33,681 nucleotides of DNA, from the NCBI GenBank assembly GCA_003163855.1, contig PLRJ01000043.1:1911-35591 (forward strand), given 5' to 3'. Under the pieces are notes generated by a model. It was not told the DNA's origin, searched no databases, and worked only from the letters and a program-made list of their open reading frames with translations. Position 1 is the first letter of the stretch. Each line of letters opens with the position of its first letter. Below, one piece after another: positions 13,545-22,300 of this stretch. Position numbers and translations under genes: made by a program. Origin of the DNA: Bryobacterales bacterium (lineage in GTDB: Bacteria; Acidobacteriota; Terriglobia; Bryobacterales; Bryobacteraceae).

Positions 13545-15734
13545 ATGCGATCACTTGCTCTCCTTATCCTTCTTACATCGAGTTCCTTACTCGCTCAAAG
13601 GCCACAATTAACGGCCGAGTGGATTTCCGAGGAAGGCGCACACGTGGCCGAAGTCCCGCAGACCTTCTGGCTCCGGGACGGTAGTGCGATTCTTTACGAC
13701 ACACGTAAGCCAGAGGCAGACCGGACCTTTGAACGGCTTGATCCTTCAACCGGTCATCGCGAACCACTTGTAAACGCCGCGCAAGCCGTCACTTCGCTCC
13801 GGTCTCTTCAGTTTGGAAGTAAGACGCCCTCCACCATCGAGTGGCCATCCAGCTTCGATCTGGCCGGAACGAAAGCTGTGTACGTTTGGAGCGGCGACAT
13901 TTTCCTGCTCGATCTTGCATCGTCGTCGTTCACGCGAGTAACCACAACCGCGAGCGAAGAGAAAGATCCGGAGTTCTCTCCCGACGGCCGGCGCATTGCG
14001 TTTGTGCGCGACAACGATCTATTCGTTTACGACATAGCTGGGCGCAAAGAAAAGCGGCTGACTCGTGACGGAAGCGCCAGCACGCTGAACGGAACTCTCT
14101 CCTGGGTGTACTGGGAAGAGATCTTCGGCCGTAAAGACACAGGCTATTGGTGGTCTCCGGATTCGCGGTCCCTTTCTTATCTCCAAACGGACGAATCGGC
14201 CGTGCCGGAGAGTACCTTTGTCAGCTTTGAGCCGGTTAATCCAACGATTATTCATCAGCGCTACCCAAAACCAGGCGAGAACAATCCTAAAGTTCGGGTG
14301 GGGCTGGTAGACGTGGCAACGGCCGTTACGCACTGGATTAATCTGCCCGGTAAGCCGGCTGAGTGGACACTTCGAATTCAGTGGCTGCCCGACTCGCAGC
14401 AGGTTGCTATTGAAACCCTGAATCGCGCACAAACGCAATTAGACCTCTTCTTTGCAGACGCCGAGAGCGGCATGGGCAAGCATATTCTGACGGAGAGCGA
14501 CGCGCAATGGGTGAACGTTCATGACGATATCTACTTTTTGCAGGATCATAAGCACTTCCTGTGGGCCTCGGAACGAGATGGGTACATGCACTTGTACCGC
14601 TACGATCTCAACGGAACGCTGGTGAATCAGGTTACGAACGGTGACTGGGCGATGGCCTCCTCGGGAGGGCTTCCGTATTGGGTTCGTAAAGCGGTAGTGG
14701 GCATCGATGAATCACGAGGACTGGTTTATTTTACGGCTCTAAAGGACGGTTCGGTAGAGCGCCAACTTTACGTGGTGAAAACGGACGGCACCGGCCTCGC
14801 AAAAGTGTCGTCTGAGCGTGGAACCCATCGAATCGTGATGTCGCCCGACGCGCGCTTCTACTTCGACAGCTATTCGAATATTCATACGTTGCCGGCACTG
14901 CAGCTTTACGCGGCCGACGGCAAGCTGAAGTACACCTTGGCGACGCCGCGTCCCGAAGCTCTGCCGGAGGGAATCGAGTTCGCGCAACTTTCCACTATTC
15001 CGGCGGCGGATGGCTTTCCTATGCCGGCGCAAATCTTGAAGCCTGCCGGTTTTGACCCGAAGAAGCGGTATCCAGTTATCCTGCATGTGTACGGCGGTCC
15101 TTCGGCACCCTCCGTAAGCGACGCATGGCAATCCCAGACACTGTTCGATAATCTGATGGCGAGAGAAGGATATGTCATGGTTGCGATTGATAATCGCGCC
15201 GCCACAGCCATCAGTAAAACTCTGGAAAACACATTGGCGGCGAATCCCGCCGTAAGCGAAACAGCCGATCTTGTCGCGGGCGTACGCTGGCTGAAATCTC
15301 AGCCATGGGTTGATGGATCTCGCGTCGGTGTTTACGGTTGGAGCGGAGGCGGAACCAATACGCTGAACCTGATGACTCGTTCTCACGAGTTCAAAGCCGG
15401 CATTTCGGGCGCACCGGTGACCGATTGGCGGTTCTACGATTCCAAATGGGCCGAGTCGCTGGTAAAGCAACCGCAGGACCATCCTGACGTTTATGAGAGC
15501 ACGTCGCTGGTGAATCGTGCCGGCGACCTGAGCGGACGCTTGCTCATCATCTACGGCACTTACGACGACAACGTTCACCCGCAAAACGAACTGGCGTTCA
15601 TAAACGCGTTGATCGCGGCGGGCAAGCCTTACGAGGTGGTGGTGTATCCCATGCGCAAGCACGGCTTCATTGATATGCCGGCAAAGATCCATCGTGATAA
15701 AGCCATGATCTCGTTCTGGAAGGACAACCTCTAG
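13545..15734 (+). CDS. Secreted S9 peptidase, dipeptidyl peptidase IV type
   Basis: A 729-residue protein with a signal peptide (cleavage after LLAQ, residue 18), an N-terminal beta-propeller (about 30-470) and an alpha/beta-hydrolase domain (about 480-729). The catalytic triad is S600 (GWSGGG), D674 (GTYDDNVHPQN) and H706 (KHGF). The double glutamate E191-E192 in WVYWEEIFGR matches the N-terminus-anchoring EE pair of DPP4. The oxyanion tyrosine sits in HVYGGPS. DPP4-type enzymes release N-terminal dipeptides, mainly X-Pro or X-Ala. Three more genes follow closely on the same strand (permease, ligase, hydrolase), suggesting that released peptides or amino compounds feed that pathway. No strong ribosome binding site precedes the ATG. 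Confidence 0.92.
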   Translation: MRSLALLILLTSSSLLAQRPQLTAEWISEEGAHVAEVPQTFWLRDGSAILYDTRKPEADRTFERLDPSTGHREPLVNAAQAVTSLRSLQFGSKTPSTIEWPSSFDLAGTKAVYVWSGDIFLLDLASSSFTRVTTTASEEKDPEFSPDGRRIAFVRDNDLFVYDIAGRKEKRLTRDGSASTLNGTLSWVYWEEIFGRKDTGYWWSPDSRSLSYLQTDESAVPESTFVSFEPVNPTIIHQRYPKPGENNPKVRVGLVDVATAVTHWINLPGKPAEWTLRIQWLPDSQQVAIETLNRAQTQLDLFFADAESGMGKHILTESDAQWVNVHDDIYFLQDHKHFLWASERDGYMHLYRYDLNGTLVNQVTNGDWAMASSGGLPYWVRKAVVGIDESRGLVYFTALKDGSVERQLYVVKTDGTGLAKVSSERGTHRIVMSPDARFYFDSYSNIHTLPALQLYAADGKLKYTLATPRPEALPEGIEFAQLSTIPAADGFPMPAQILKPAGFDPKKRYPVILHVYGGPSAPSVSDAWQSQTLFDNLMAREGYVMVAIDNRAATAISKTLENTLAANPAVSETADLVAGVRWLKSQPWVDGSRVGVYGWSGGGTNTLNLMTRSHEFKAGISGAPVTDWRFYDSKWAESLVKQPQDHPDVYESTSLVNRAGDLSGRLLIIYGTYDDNVHPQNELAFINALIAAGKPYEVVVYPMRKHGFIDMPAKIHRDKAMISFWKDNL

Positions 15735-15751
15735 ATGCGGATGAGTTCGCC

Positions 15752-15757
15752 GGAGGG
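15752..15757 (+). promoter_or_regulatory. Shine-Dalgarno sequence placed before an ATA codon
   Basis: GGAGGG is the only good ribosome binding site between the S9 gene and the permease. Six bases after it is ATA (15764), in the permease frame and followed by codons for ASLHKKLGLLEA, a plausible APC N-terminus. This hints at a non-standard or mutated start. Confidence 0.4.
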
Positions 15758-15802
15758 CAGGCCATAGCAAGCCTGCACAAGAAGCTTGGTCTTCTCGAAG
15801 CG

Positions 15803-17146
15803 GTGGGCCTATCGATTTCGATCATCGCGCCGACGCTCGCTATGTCGTTCAACGTCGGGTTAGCCGCGAAGATGGCGGGGACGGCTGCGCCTTTGGCTTT
15901 TGCCATTGGCACTGTCTCCATGGTGGTTGTAGGATTATCGTTCGCGATTTGGAGCCGCCGCCTGGCGCATGCGGGATCGGCGTACGGATTCGTCACGCAG
16001 GCTTTTGGCAAGCGATGGGGATTCCTGGCCGGTTGGTCATTGCTGCTGACCTATCTCACCTATGGATCGGGCACTGGCGCGCTGGTAGGCAATTTCGTAC
16101 AGGCGGCTGCGCGCACTTACGGATATCAGGAGCCGCGGCTTTGGTTCGGCGTGAGTATTGCGGCCATCCTCATCGCCATTCTTCTTGCCTATCGGGATAT
16201 GCGGATGGCCGGCAGGACAATGCTGATTCTGGAGGCAGGTTCGCTGCTGGCGGTTGTGTTTCTGGCGGTGTTGATTCTTACGAAGGGCCCACCCATGAGT
16301 CAGTTGTCATGGCGTCCCTTTGTTCCTTCGCCCGATCATCACGGCTGGGCGGGCGTTGGCTATGGCATGGTATTCGCAGTCATGTCGTTCGGCGGCTTTG
16401 AGGCGGCCGCCACGCTTGGCGAAGAGACGAACGACCCGCGCCGGAACATTCCCGTCGCTCTGCTGGGAACCTTATTAGGCTCGGGCGTCTTATATGTCGT
16501 TATCTCTTATGCCCAGATCATAGGCTTTGGACTGAATGGCACCGACGCACTGGTAAATGACCCGGCACCCGTAGGCACGCTGGCCGTGAAATATGTTTCG
16601 CGGGGCTATGCCATCGCCCTTGACCTGGCTGCCGCTCTCGGCGGTTTCTCCTGTGTCCTGGGAGCCGTTAGCGCTTCGGGAAGAATGCTGTTTGCATTAA
16701 GCCGGGCGGGCCTGGCTCCTATGGCCGACCGAGTTCACGCCAGATACGGAACACCGGGCAACGCAACTGTTATTGCCGGCGCAATCCTACTGCTGGCCAT
16801 GATGGCTTGGGCGCCCATCGGCGGACCCGGCGCGTATTACAGTTCAAGTGGAACCGTGGGAACGCTTGCGTTGATTGTGGTTTATATGGGCGTATCGCTG
16901 GCCGAAGCATTCGGCACCCGCAAGCAGTGGCGCAACCGGGGATCAGTGATTGGGATCACTGGTGTTTTGCTCATGTTGTGGCCGTTCTACAACAGCATTT
17001 ATCCGGTTCCCGCTTATCCTGATAATTTATGGCCGTTCGTTCTGCTCGCCTGGCTTCTCTGTGGAGCGCTGTTGCTATGGGTGAGGCCGGCGTTAGTGCA
17101 AGCCGAGCTCCCTACTGACATACTCAGGGTGGAATCGACTCGATGA
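15803..17146 (+). CDS. APC superfamily amino acid/amine permease
   Basis: A 447-residue inner-membrane protein with about 12 transmembrane segments. The first is SISIIAPTLAMSFNVGLAAK; later ones include GYGMVFAVMSFGGFEAAATL, followed by EETNDPRRNIPVAL, the APC motif after helix 6. These mark an amino acid/polyamine/organocation permease. GTG 15803 is the first ordinary start codon in frame, but the upstream in-frame codons (ASLHKKLGLLEA, from 15767) look like genuine protein, so the product is probably about 13 residues longer. Starting at ATA 15764 or repairing a one-base frameshift after ATG 15735/15741 would restore it. The stop overlaps the next gene (ATGA), so the two are translationally coupled. 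The substrate is probably an amino acid, amine or dipeptide. Confidence 0.85.
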   Translation: MGLSISIIAPTLAMSFNVGLAAKMAGTAAPLAFAIGTVSMVVVGLSFAIWSRRLAHAGSAYGFVTQAFGKRWGFLAGWSLLLTYLTYGSGTGALVGNFVQAAARTYGYQEPRLWFGVSIAAILIAILLAYRDMRMAGRTMLILEAGSLLAVVFLAVLILTKGPPMSQLSWRPFVPSPDHHGWAGVGYGMVFAVMSFGGFEAAATLGEETNDPRRNIPVALLGTLLGSGVLYVVISYAQIIGFGLNGTDALVNDPAPVGTLAVKYVSRGYAIALDLAAALGGFSCVLGAVSASGRMLFALSRAGLAPMADRVHARYGTPGNATVIAGAILLLAMMAWAPIGGPGAYYSSSGTVGTLALIVVYMGVSLAEAFGTRKQWRNRGSVIGITGVLLMLWPFYNSIYPVPAYPDNLWPFVLLAWLLCGALLLWVRPALVQAELPTDILRVESTR

Positions 17147-18447
17147 ACGACACAGCGTTCACGCCAGAAGAACTCGTCTTTATCGGCGTCTGTGACCTGG
17201 CAGCCCAGGTCCGAGGTAAAGCCATTCCGGCTGTTGCCTTTCAGGATGCCTTGCAGCAAGGTGTCGGATACACGCCGGCCAACATTTGCCTGTCAGTTTT
17301 AGGGGCCATAGGTTCGACGCCATTCGGCACGCGCGGGGATATCGTGATGGTACCTGATGCCTCTACGATAGTTCGCATTCCCTCCGAGACGGGAGTGGCT
17401 GAACAGTTCTGCCTGTCGGACATTCTGACTAAGGAGGGTGACCCGTGGGATTTTTGTCCCCGTCACTTCCTTCGCCGCGCACTGGAACGTCTTCGGGCAC
17501 AATCGGACACCTTGCTGCTGGCCAGCTTCGAACAGGAATTTATCTATACAGGCGCATCCGCGAATCCGCACCGCCCCTATGGGCTGACATCGTTCCGGGA
17601 TCAGGGCGACTTCGGCCCTCGATTCATCGCCGCTCTGCGAAGCGCCGGCATGACTCCCGAGAGCTTCCTGGCTGAATATGGACCGCGGCAATTTGAAGTT
17701 ACCGTCGCGCCAGCCATCGGCATTCGGGGGGCGGATGAGGCAGTGATGCTGCGCGAACTTGCGCGCGCGCTGGCTGTTCAGGCGGGCCATCGAGCTCTAT
17801 TTGCGCCCATGGCGGAGCCCAATGGCGTAGGCAACGGGACTCACATCCATATGAGCCTTCGTGATTCTAGCGGAACACCCCGCATGCACGATCCGCAAGG
17901 AGCTTATGGCTTATCTGAAATCGCAGGACACTTTATAGCCGGGGTCGTCGAACATATGCCGGCGCTGAGCGCCCTCACCACACCTTCCGTAGGTTCGTTC
18001 TACAGACTCACGCCCAATCGCTGGGCTCCGACATGGGCGAACATCAGTCTGCAGGATCGCGCAGCCAGTCTGCGCGTCTGTCCGGGGTCTGCATCCAAGT
18101 TCAACGTAGAATACCGCGTGGCCGACGCCACTGCGTGCCCTTATCTTGCCCTGGGTGCGCTGGTTCACGCTGGCGTGGACGGAATAGAACGGCGCCTCTG
18201 TCTTCCAGCCAAACCGGAGATCGCTTTCGGCTCCATGACCGACGAGCAACGCCGCGAAGCGGGCATGCGCCCGCTCCCACAAACTCTCAGCGAAGCACTA
18301 GACGCCCTCGACCAAACCCCGGCAGCAAGAGAATGGCTGGGTCCCGAATTTCTATCACTGTATCTGAATTTTAAGCGTGAGGAAGTGCAGGCGATGGCGA
18401 CGTTGGATCCACAAGCAGTCTGCGAAGCTTATGCCGGCATTTTTTAA
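17143..18447 (+). CDS. Glutamine synthetase-like gamma-glutamyl ligase
   Basis: A 434-residue protein with the GS fold: beta-grasp start (CDLAAQVRGKAIP, residues 17-29), metal ligands in SFEQEF (E130, E132), E178 and E185 (AEYGPRQFE), NGTHIHMSL (H234/H236), RAASLRV (R311) and VEYRVADATACPYLALG (E323). The flap that carries the ammonia-handling Glu327 in true glutamine synthetase (PGYEAP) reads TPNRWAPTWANIS, with Trp294 where the glutamate is expected. This suggests an acceptor other than ammonia, such as a larger amine, as in gamma-glutamyl-polyamine or related ligases. It overlaps the permease stop by 4 bases and is followed by a hydrolase after 12 bases. The substrate is not identifiable from sequence alone. 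Confidence 0.85.
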   Translation: MNDTAFTPEELVFIGVCDLAAQVRGKAIPAVAFQDALQQGVGYTPANICLSVLGAIGSTPFGTRGDIVMVPDASTIVRIPSETGVAEQFCLSDILTKEGDPWDFCPRHFLRRALERLRAQSDTLLLASFEQEFIYTGASANPHRPYGLTSFRDQGDFGPRFIAALRSAGMTPESFLAEYGPRQFEVTVAPAIGIRGADEAVMLRELARALAVQAGHRALFAPMAEPNGVGNGTHIHMSLRDSSGTPRMHDPQGAYGLSEIAGHFIAGVVEHMPALSALTTPSVGSFYRLTPNRWAPTWANISLQDRAASLRVCPGSASKFNVEYRVADATACPYLALGALVHAGVDGIERRLCLPAKPEIAFGSMTDEQRREAGMRPLPQTLSEALDALDQTPAAREWLGPEFLSLYLNFKREEVQAMATLDPQAVCEAYAGIF

Positions 18448-18459
18448 CTGAGCACAAAC

Positions 18460-19125
18460 ATGGAACAGCTAAGCCGAGAAATTGAGATCGTCCCGGAACA
18501 CGCCGCTCTGCTCTTTGTAGACGTCCAGAACTACAATGCGACGGCCGCCGGCGGGGAATTTCACTCAATGGCGGCTGATGCAGTGCAGCGCGAATACGGA
18601 TGGTTCTTCGAAACGCTGCACACGAAAGCCGTTCCCAATATGCGGCAGCTCCAAAAAGCCTGCCGGAAGGCGCGAATCGAAGTGCTCTACACCGTTATCG
18701 AGAGCGCTACTCGCGACGGACGTGACCGTTCGCTCGACTATAAAATCAGCCGGTTGCACGTGCCGAAAGGATCCTGGGATGCGAAGGTCATCGATGAAAT
18801 CAAACCCGATGAAGACGAGATGGTAATAGGTAAGACCTCGTCCTCGGTATTCATATCGACCAATCTTCATTACATTCTGGGCAATCTCGGAATCAAGTTT
18901 CTGATGATCGCCGGTTGTCTGACCGATCAATGCGTGGATTCCGCGGTGCGGGACGCATGCGATCTCGGCTATCTGGTTACAACGATTACGGATGCGTGTG
19001 CAACCCTCAGCCAGGACCGACATGACTGGTCGCTCCGCCTTACAAAGGGTTACGCGCGGCAGCGAACAACAGAGGAAGCGGTGCGAGAAATCGAACGACT
19101 AACCCTACCGCTTTCTCAAAGCTGA
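18460..19125 (+). CDS. Isochorismatase-fold cysteine hydrolase
   Basis: A 221-residue cytoplasmic hydrolase. The catalytic triad of the family is visible: D21 (LLFVDVQN), K125 (IGKTSSSVF) and C158 (GCLTDQCVDSAVRDA). Residues 46-110 (YGWFFETLHTKAVPNM, then VIESATRDGRDRSLDYKIS) resemble the branch containing ureidoacrylate amidohydrolase RutB and N-carbamoyl-amide hydrolases, so an amide or ureido bond is the likely target. It is the last gene of the S9-permease-ligase-hydrolase run and may open or trim an amide made or imported by its neighbours. The start has only a weak ribosome binding site (GAG). The 175 bases to the next gene hold only an inverted repeat. Confidence 0.88.
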   Translation: MEQLSREIEIVPEHAALLFVDVQNYNATAAGGEFHSMAADAVQREYGWFFETLHTKAVPNMRQLQKACRKARIEVLYTVIESATRDGRDRSLDYKISRLHVPKGSWDAKVIDEIKPDEDEMVIGKTSSSVFISTNLHYILGNLGIKFLMIAGCLTDQCVDSAVRDACDLGYLVTTITDACATLSQDRHDWSLRLTKGYARQRTTEEAVREIERLTLPLSQS

Positions 19126-19251
19126 CTGAAGGCAAGTCGGCGGCAAGTGCGGCAGGTGGTTCGCGATCAGATTTATACCAGTGGAAAACCTCGACATTTT
19201 GTGCTTCAATTTAGCTGCGCTTTCCGTAGGTTGAACTTACTTTCGAGGATC

Positions 19252-19289
19252 GTTCGTCCGTAGTTATGCCACCAGAACGTGGGACGAAC
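19252..19289 (+). repeat. Inverted repeat in front of the hybrid kinase start
   Basis: GTTCGTCC (19252-19259) and GGACGAAC (19282-19289) are perfect 8-base arms with a 22-base spacer. The right arm ends 11 bases before the kinase ATG and includes the only purine-rich stretch there (GGACGA), so in RNA the hairpin could mask the ribosome binding site; in DNA it could be an operator. Confidence 0.4.
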
Positions 19290-19300
19290 CAGACGAGCCA

Positions 19301-22300
19301 ATGCTGAACAGTAATCTGCAGGTAGGAGCTAACAAGTCTTCGCCGGGTTTTCTAGCACGCGGCGGAGAGATGGGCGAACGGATGCGGGGGCTTGACTGGT
19401 CTCTGACCGCGTTAGGACCGATTGAATTGTGGCCCCAGTCTTTGCGCACGGCTGTCAGCATTTGCCTCAACTCGCGCTTTCCCATGATCCTGTGGTGGGG
19501 TCCGCAACTGACTGTACTGTACAACGATGGATACATCCCGGTGCTGGGGACGAAACATCCCGAACGCGCTCTTGGCCTACCCGGACACGAGGTGTGGGCC
19601 GAAGTTTGGCCGGTAATTGAACCTCTGTTGAGACAGGTGATGGAAAAGGGCGAGGCGAACTGGGCGGACGATATGCAGCTCTTCCTGAATCGCAGCGGCT
19701 ATCCGGAAGAGTGTTATTTTCGTTTTTCATATAGCCCGATCAGCGATGAGTCCGGGGGCATTGGCGGGGTCTTTACTCCGGTTAGCGACACCACGCAGCG
19801 CGTTGTGGCCGAACGCCGTTTACGGACGCTGCGGGAACTCGCCGAGAGGAGTAACCGCGCGCAAACAGTAGAGAGGGCATACGCGAGTGCAGCCGAGACG
19901 CTAGCTGAAAACCCGTACGACATTCCGTTTGCCGCAATCTACCAGGTAACGCAGGATGGCCAAGAGGCGCATTTAGCTGCCACCGCGGGCATTGCGCCGG
20001 GCTCGCCGGTGACCCCGGACATTATCCAGTTACATACCGCTGACGACTCACCAGTCGCAGAGGCGGCGCGGCGCGGGGGCGTTCAGACGCTGTCCCATTT
20101 GGAACTGTTGAACGCACTGCCGCCCGGTCCATGGGGAGATCGCCCCTCGGCGGTGGTGATTCATCCGGTCACCAAGCCCATACAGGGCGAGGCAGAGTCT
20201 TTTTTGCTCGCTGGCGTGAGTGCTCGTAAACACCTTGACGATGAGTACTGTGGATTCCTGGAGATGGTGGCAAAGCAGATGGGTACCGCCCTTGCAGCAG
20301 CTCGCGCTTATGAAGATGAGAAGCAGCGTGCGGAAGCCCTGGCTGAATTAGACCGCGCCAAGACCGCGTTCTTTTCTAACGTCAGTCATGAATTTCGCAC
20401 GCCACTCACATTGATGCTGGCACCCTTGGAGGAAGTTTTATCGGCGGCTGGAGAGCTGCCGTCAAAACTAGCAGGTCCGCTGAAAGTTGCGCATCGCAAT
20501 GCACTGAGACTTCAGAAGCTGGTTAATACGCTCCTGGACTTTTCGCGGATTGAAGCAGGCAGAATGCAGGCATCTTTCGAAGCAACGGACTTAGCAGAGT
20601 ACACTGCCGACCTGGCCTCCACTTTTCGCTCGGTGATGGAAAATGCGGGACTCACTTTTGTGATTGACTGCCCGCCGCTATCGGAGCCTGTTTGGATAGA
20701 CCGAGAGATGTGGGAGAAGGTTGTGCTGAATTTACTTTCAAACGCCTTCAAGTACACTCTCGAAGGTTCGGTTGTGATTCGAATGCGGGAAGCCGGTGGA
20801 TGCGGGGTAATCTCGGTCTCGGACACAGGCATCGGAATCTCCGAAGAAGAACTGCCGCGCTTGTTCGAGCGCTTTCATCGAGTAGAGAACGAGCACGGAA
20901 GAACGCAGGAAGGAACGGGGATTGGCTTGGCCTTAGTGGCAGAACTGGTTAAGATGCATGGTGGAGCCGTATCTGTTGAAAGCCAGCCACGTGCGGGCAG
21001 CACGTTTACCGTTTCCCTTCCTCTAGGCAGTGCGCATCTCCCGCTGGAGCGCCTGACTGCTCCGCGACCACATTCATTTCAGAAGGCTAGTGTTGCAAGC
21101 TACGTTGAAGAGGCCGGGCGCTGGCTGCCGGATAGACAGTGTGAAACTGAAGATGCCGAAAAGCGACAGCCGGCGCAAAGTTTATTGCCCTCTCCGCCAG
21201 AGGAGACGGAGGGATTCGTTTTGTTAGCGGATGATAACGCCGACATGCGCGACTACGTGGGCAAACTGCTGCGTAAGCGGTACGAAGTGGAGACTGCCTG
21301 TAACGGGAACGAGGCACTAAACAAGGCGCTGGAAAAACCTCCCGACCTTGTGTTGGCAGACGTGATGATGCCCGAACTTGATGGGTTCGAACTCCTGAAG
21401 GCTTTACGCGCGAGTTCGATCACGAAGAATATTCCTGTGATTCTGCTTTCGGCCCGCGCCGGCGAGGAGTCTCGCAGCGAAGGAATGGACGCAGGAGCCG
21501 ATGATTACCTGGTTAAACCCTTTACGGCGCGAGAACTTACGGCGCGCGTTGGGGCGCACCTTAGACTTTCGCGTTTGCGCAAGCGATCGGAGAAGCGCGA
21601 AGCTGAACTCCGCGCAGAAGCTGAGGCAGCACGCGATAGAGCACTAGATGTGCTGGAGAGCATAACTGACGGGTTCTTTACCTTAGACAAAGACTGGTGC
21701 TTTACCTATGTAAACTCAACGGGCGAGCGGCTATTAGGCGCTACCTTCGACGAATTGAGGGGGAAGAATCATTGGGATCTGTATCCGAGCTCTGTCGGCA
21801 CACTGGCAGAGCACGAGTACCGCCGAGCCGTCGACGAAGGTCGTTCGGTGGAGTTCGAGATCTTCTATGCGCCGTGGCAAAAGTGGTTCGCGGTAAAAGC
21901 TTATCCGACCACCACGGGCGGCCTTTCTATTTACTTCCGCGACATCACCCATAACAAACAAGCGGCCGAGGCTCTGCACGATTCGGAGAAACGCTTTCGC
22001 GAACTGGCCGACAACATCTCGCAGTTCGCCTGGATGGCGGAGGCAAGCGGAAACGTATTCTGGTTCAATAAGCGGTGGCACGACTACACAGGCACAACGC
22101 TTGAAGAAACACAGGGTTGGGGCTGGCAAACGGTGCATCATCCGGACCATGTTCGCCGAGTTACCGAGGGCATAAAACGGTGTTTCGAGAGTGGCCAGGT
22201 CTGGGAAGATACATTTCCGCTACGGGACAAGGATGGCCGGTGGCGGTGGTTCCTTTCCCGAGCCCGTCCCATTCATGATCAAGAGGGCAAGATCGTTCGC

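Noticed and set aside
14739..15770. 343-residue minus-strand open frame opposite the S9 peptidase
   Set aside because: It overlaps the hydrolase domain with its catalytic triad; composition (Arg/His-rich) and lack of any motif mark it as a shadow.
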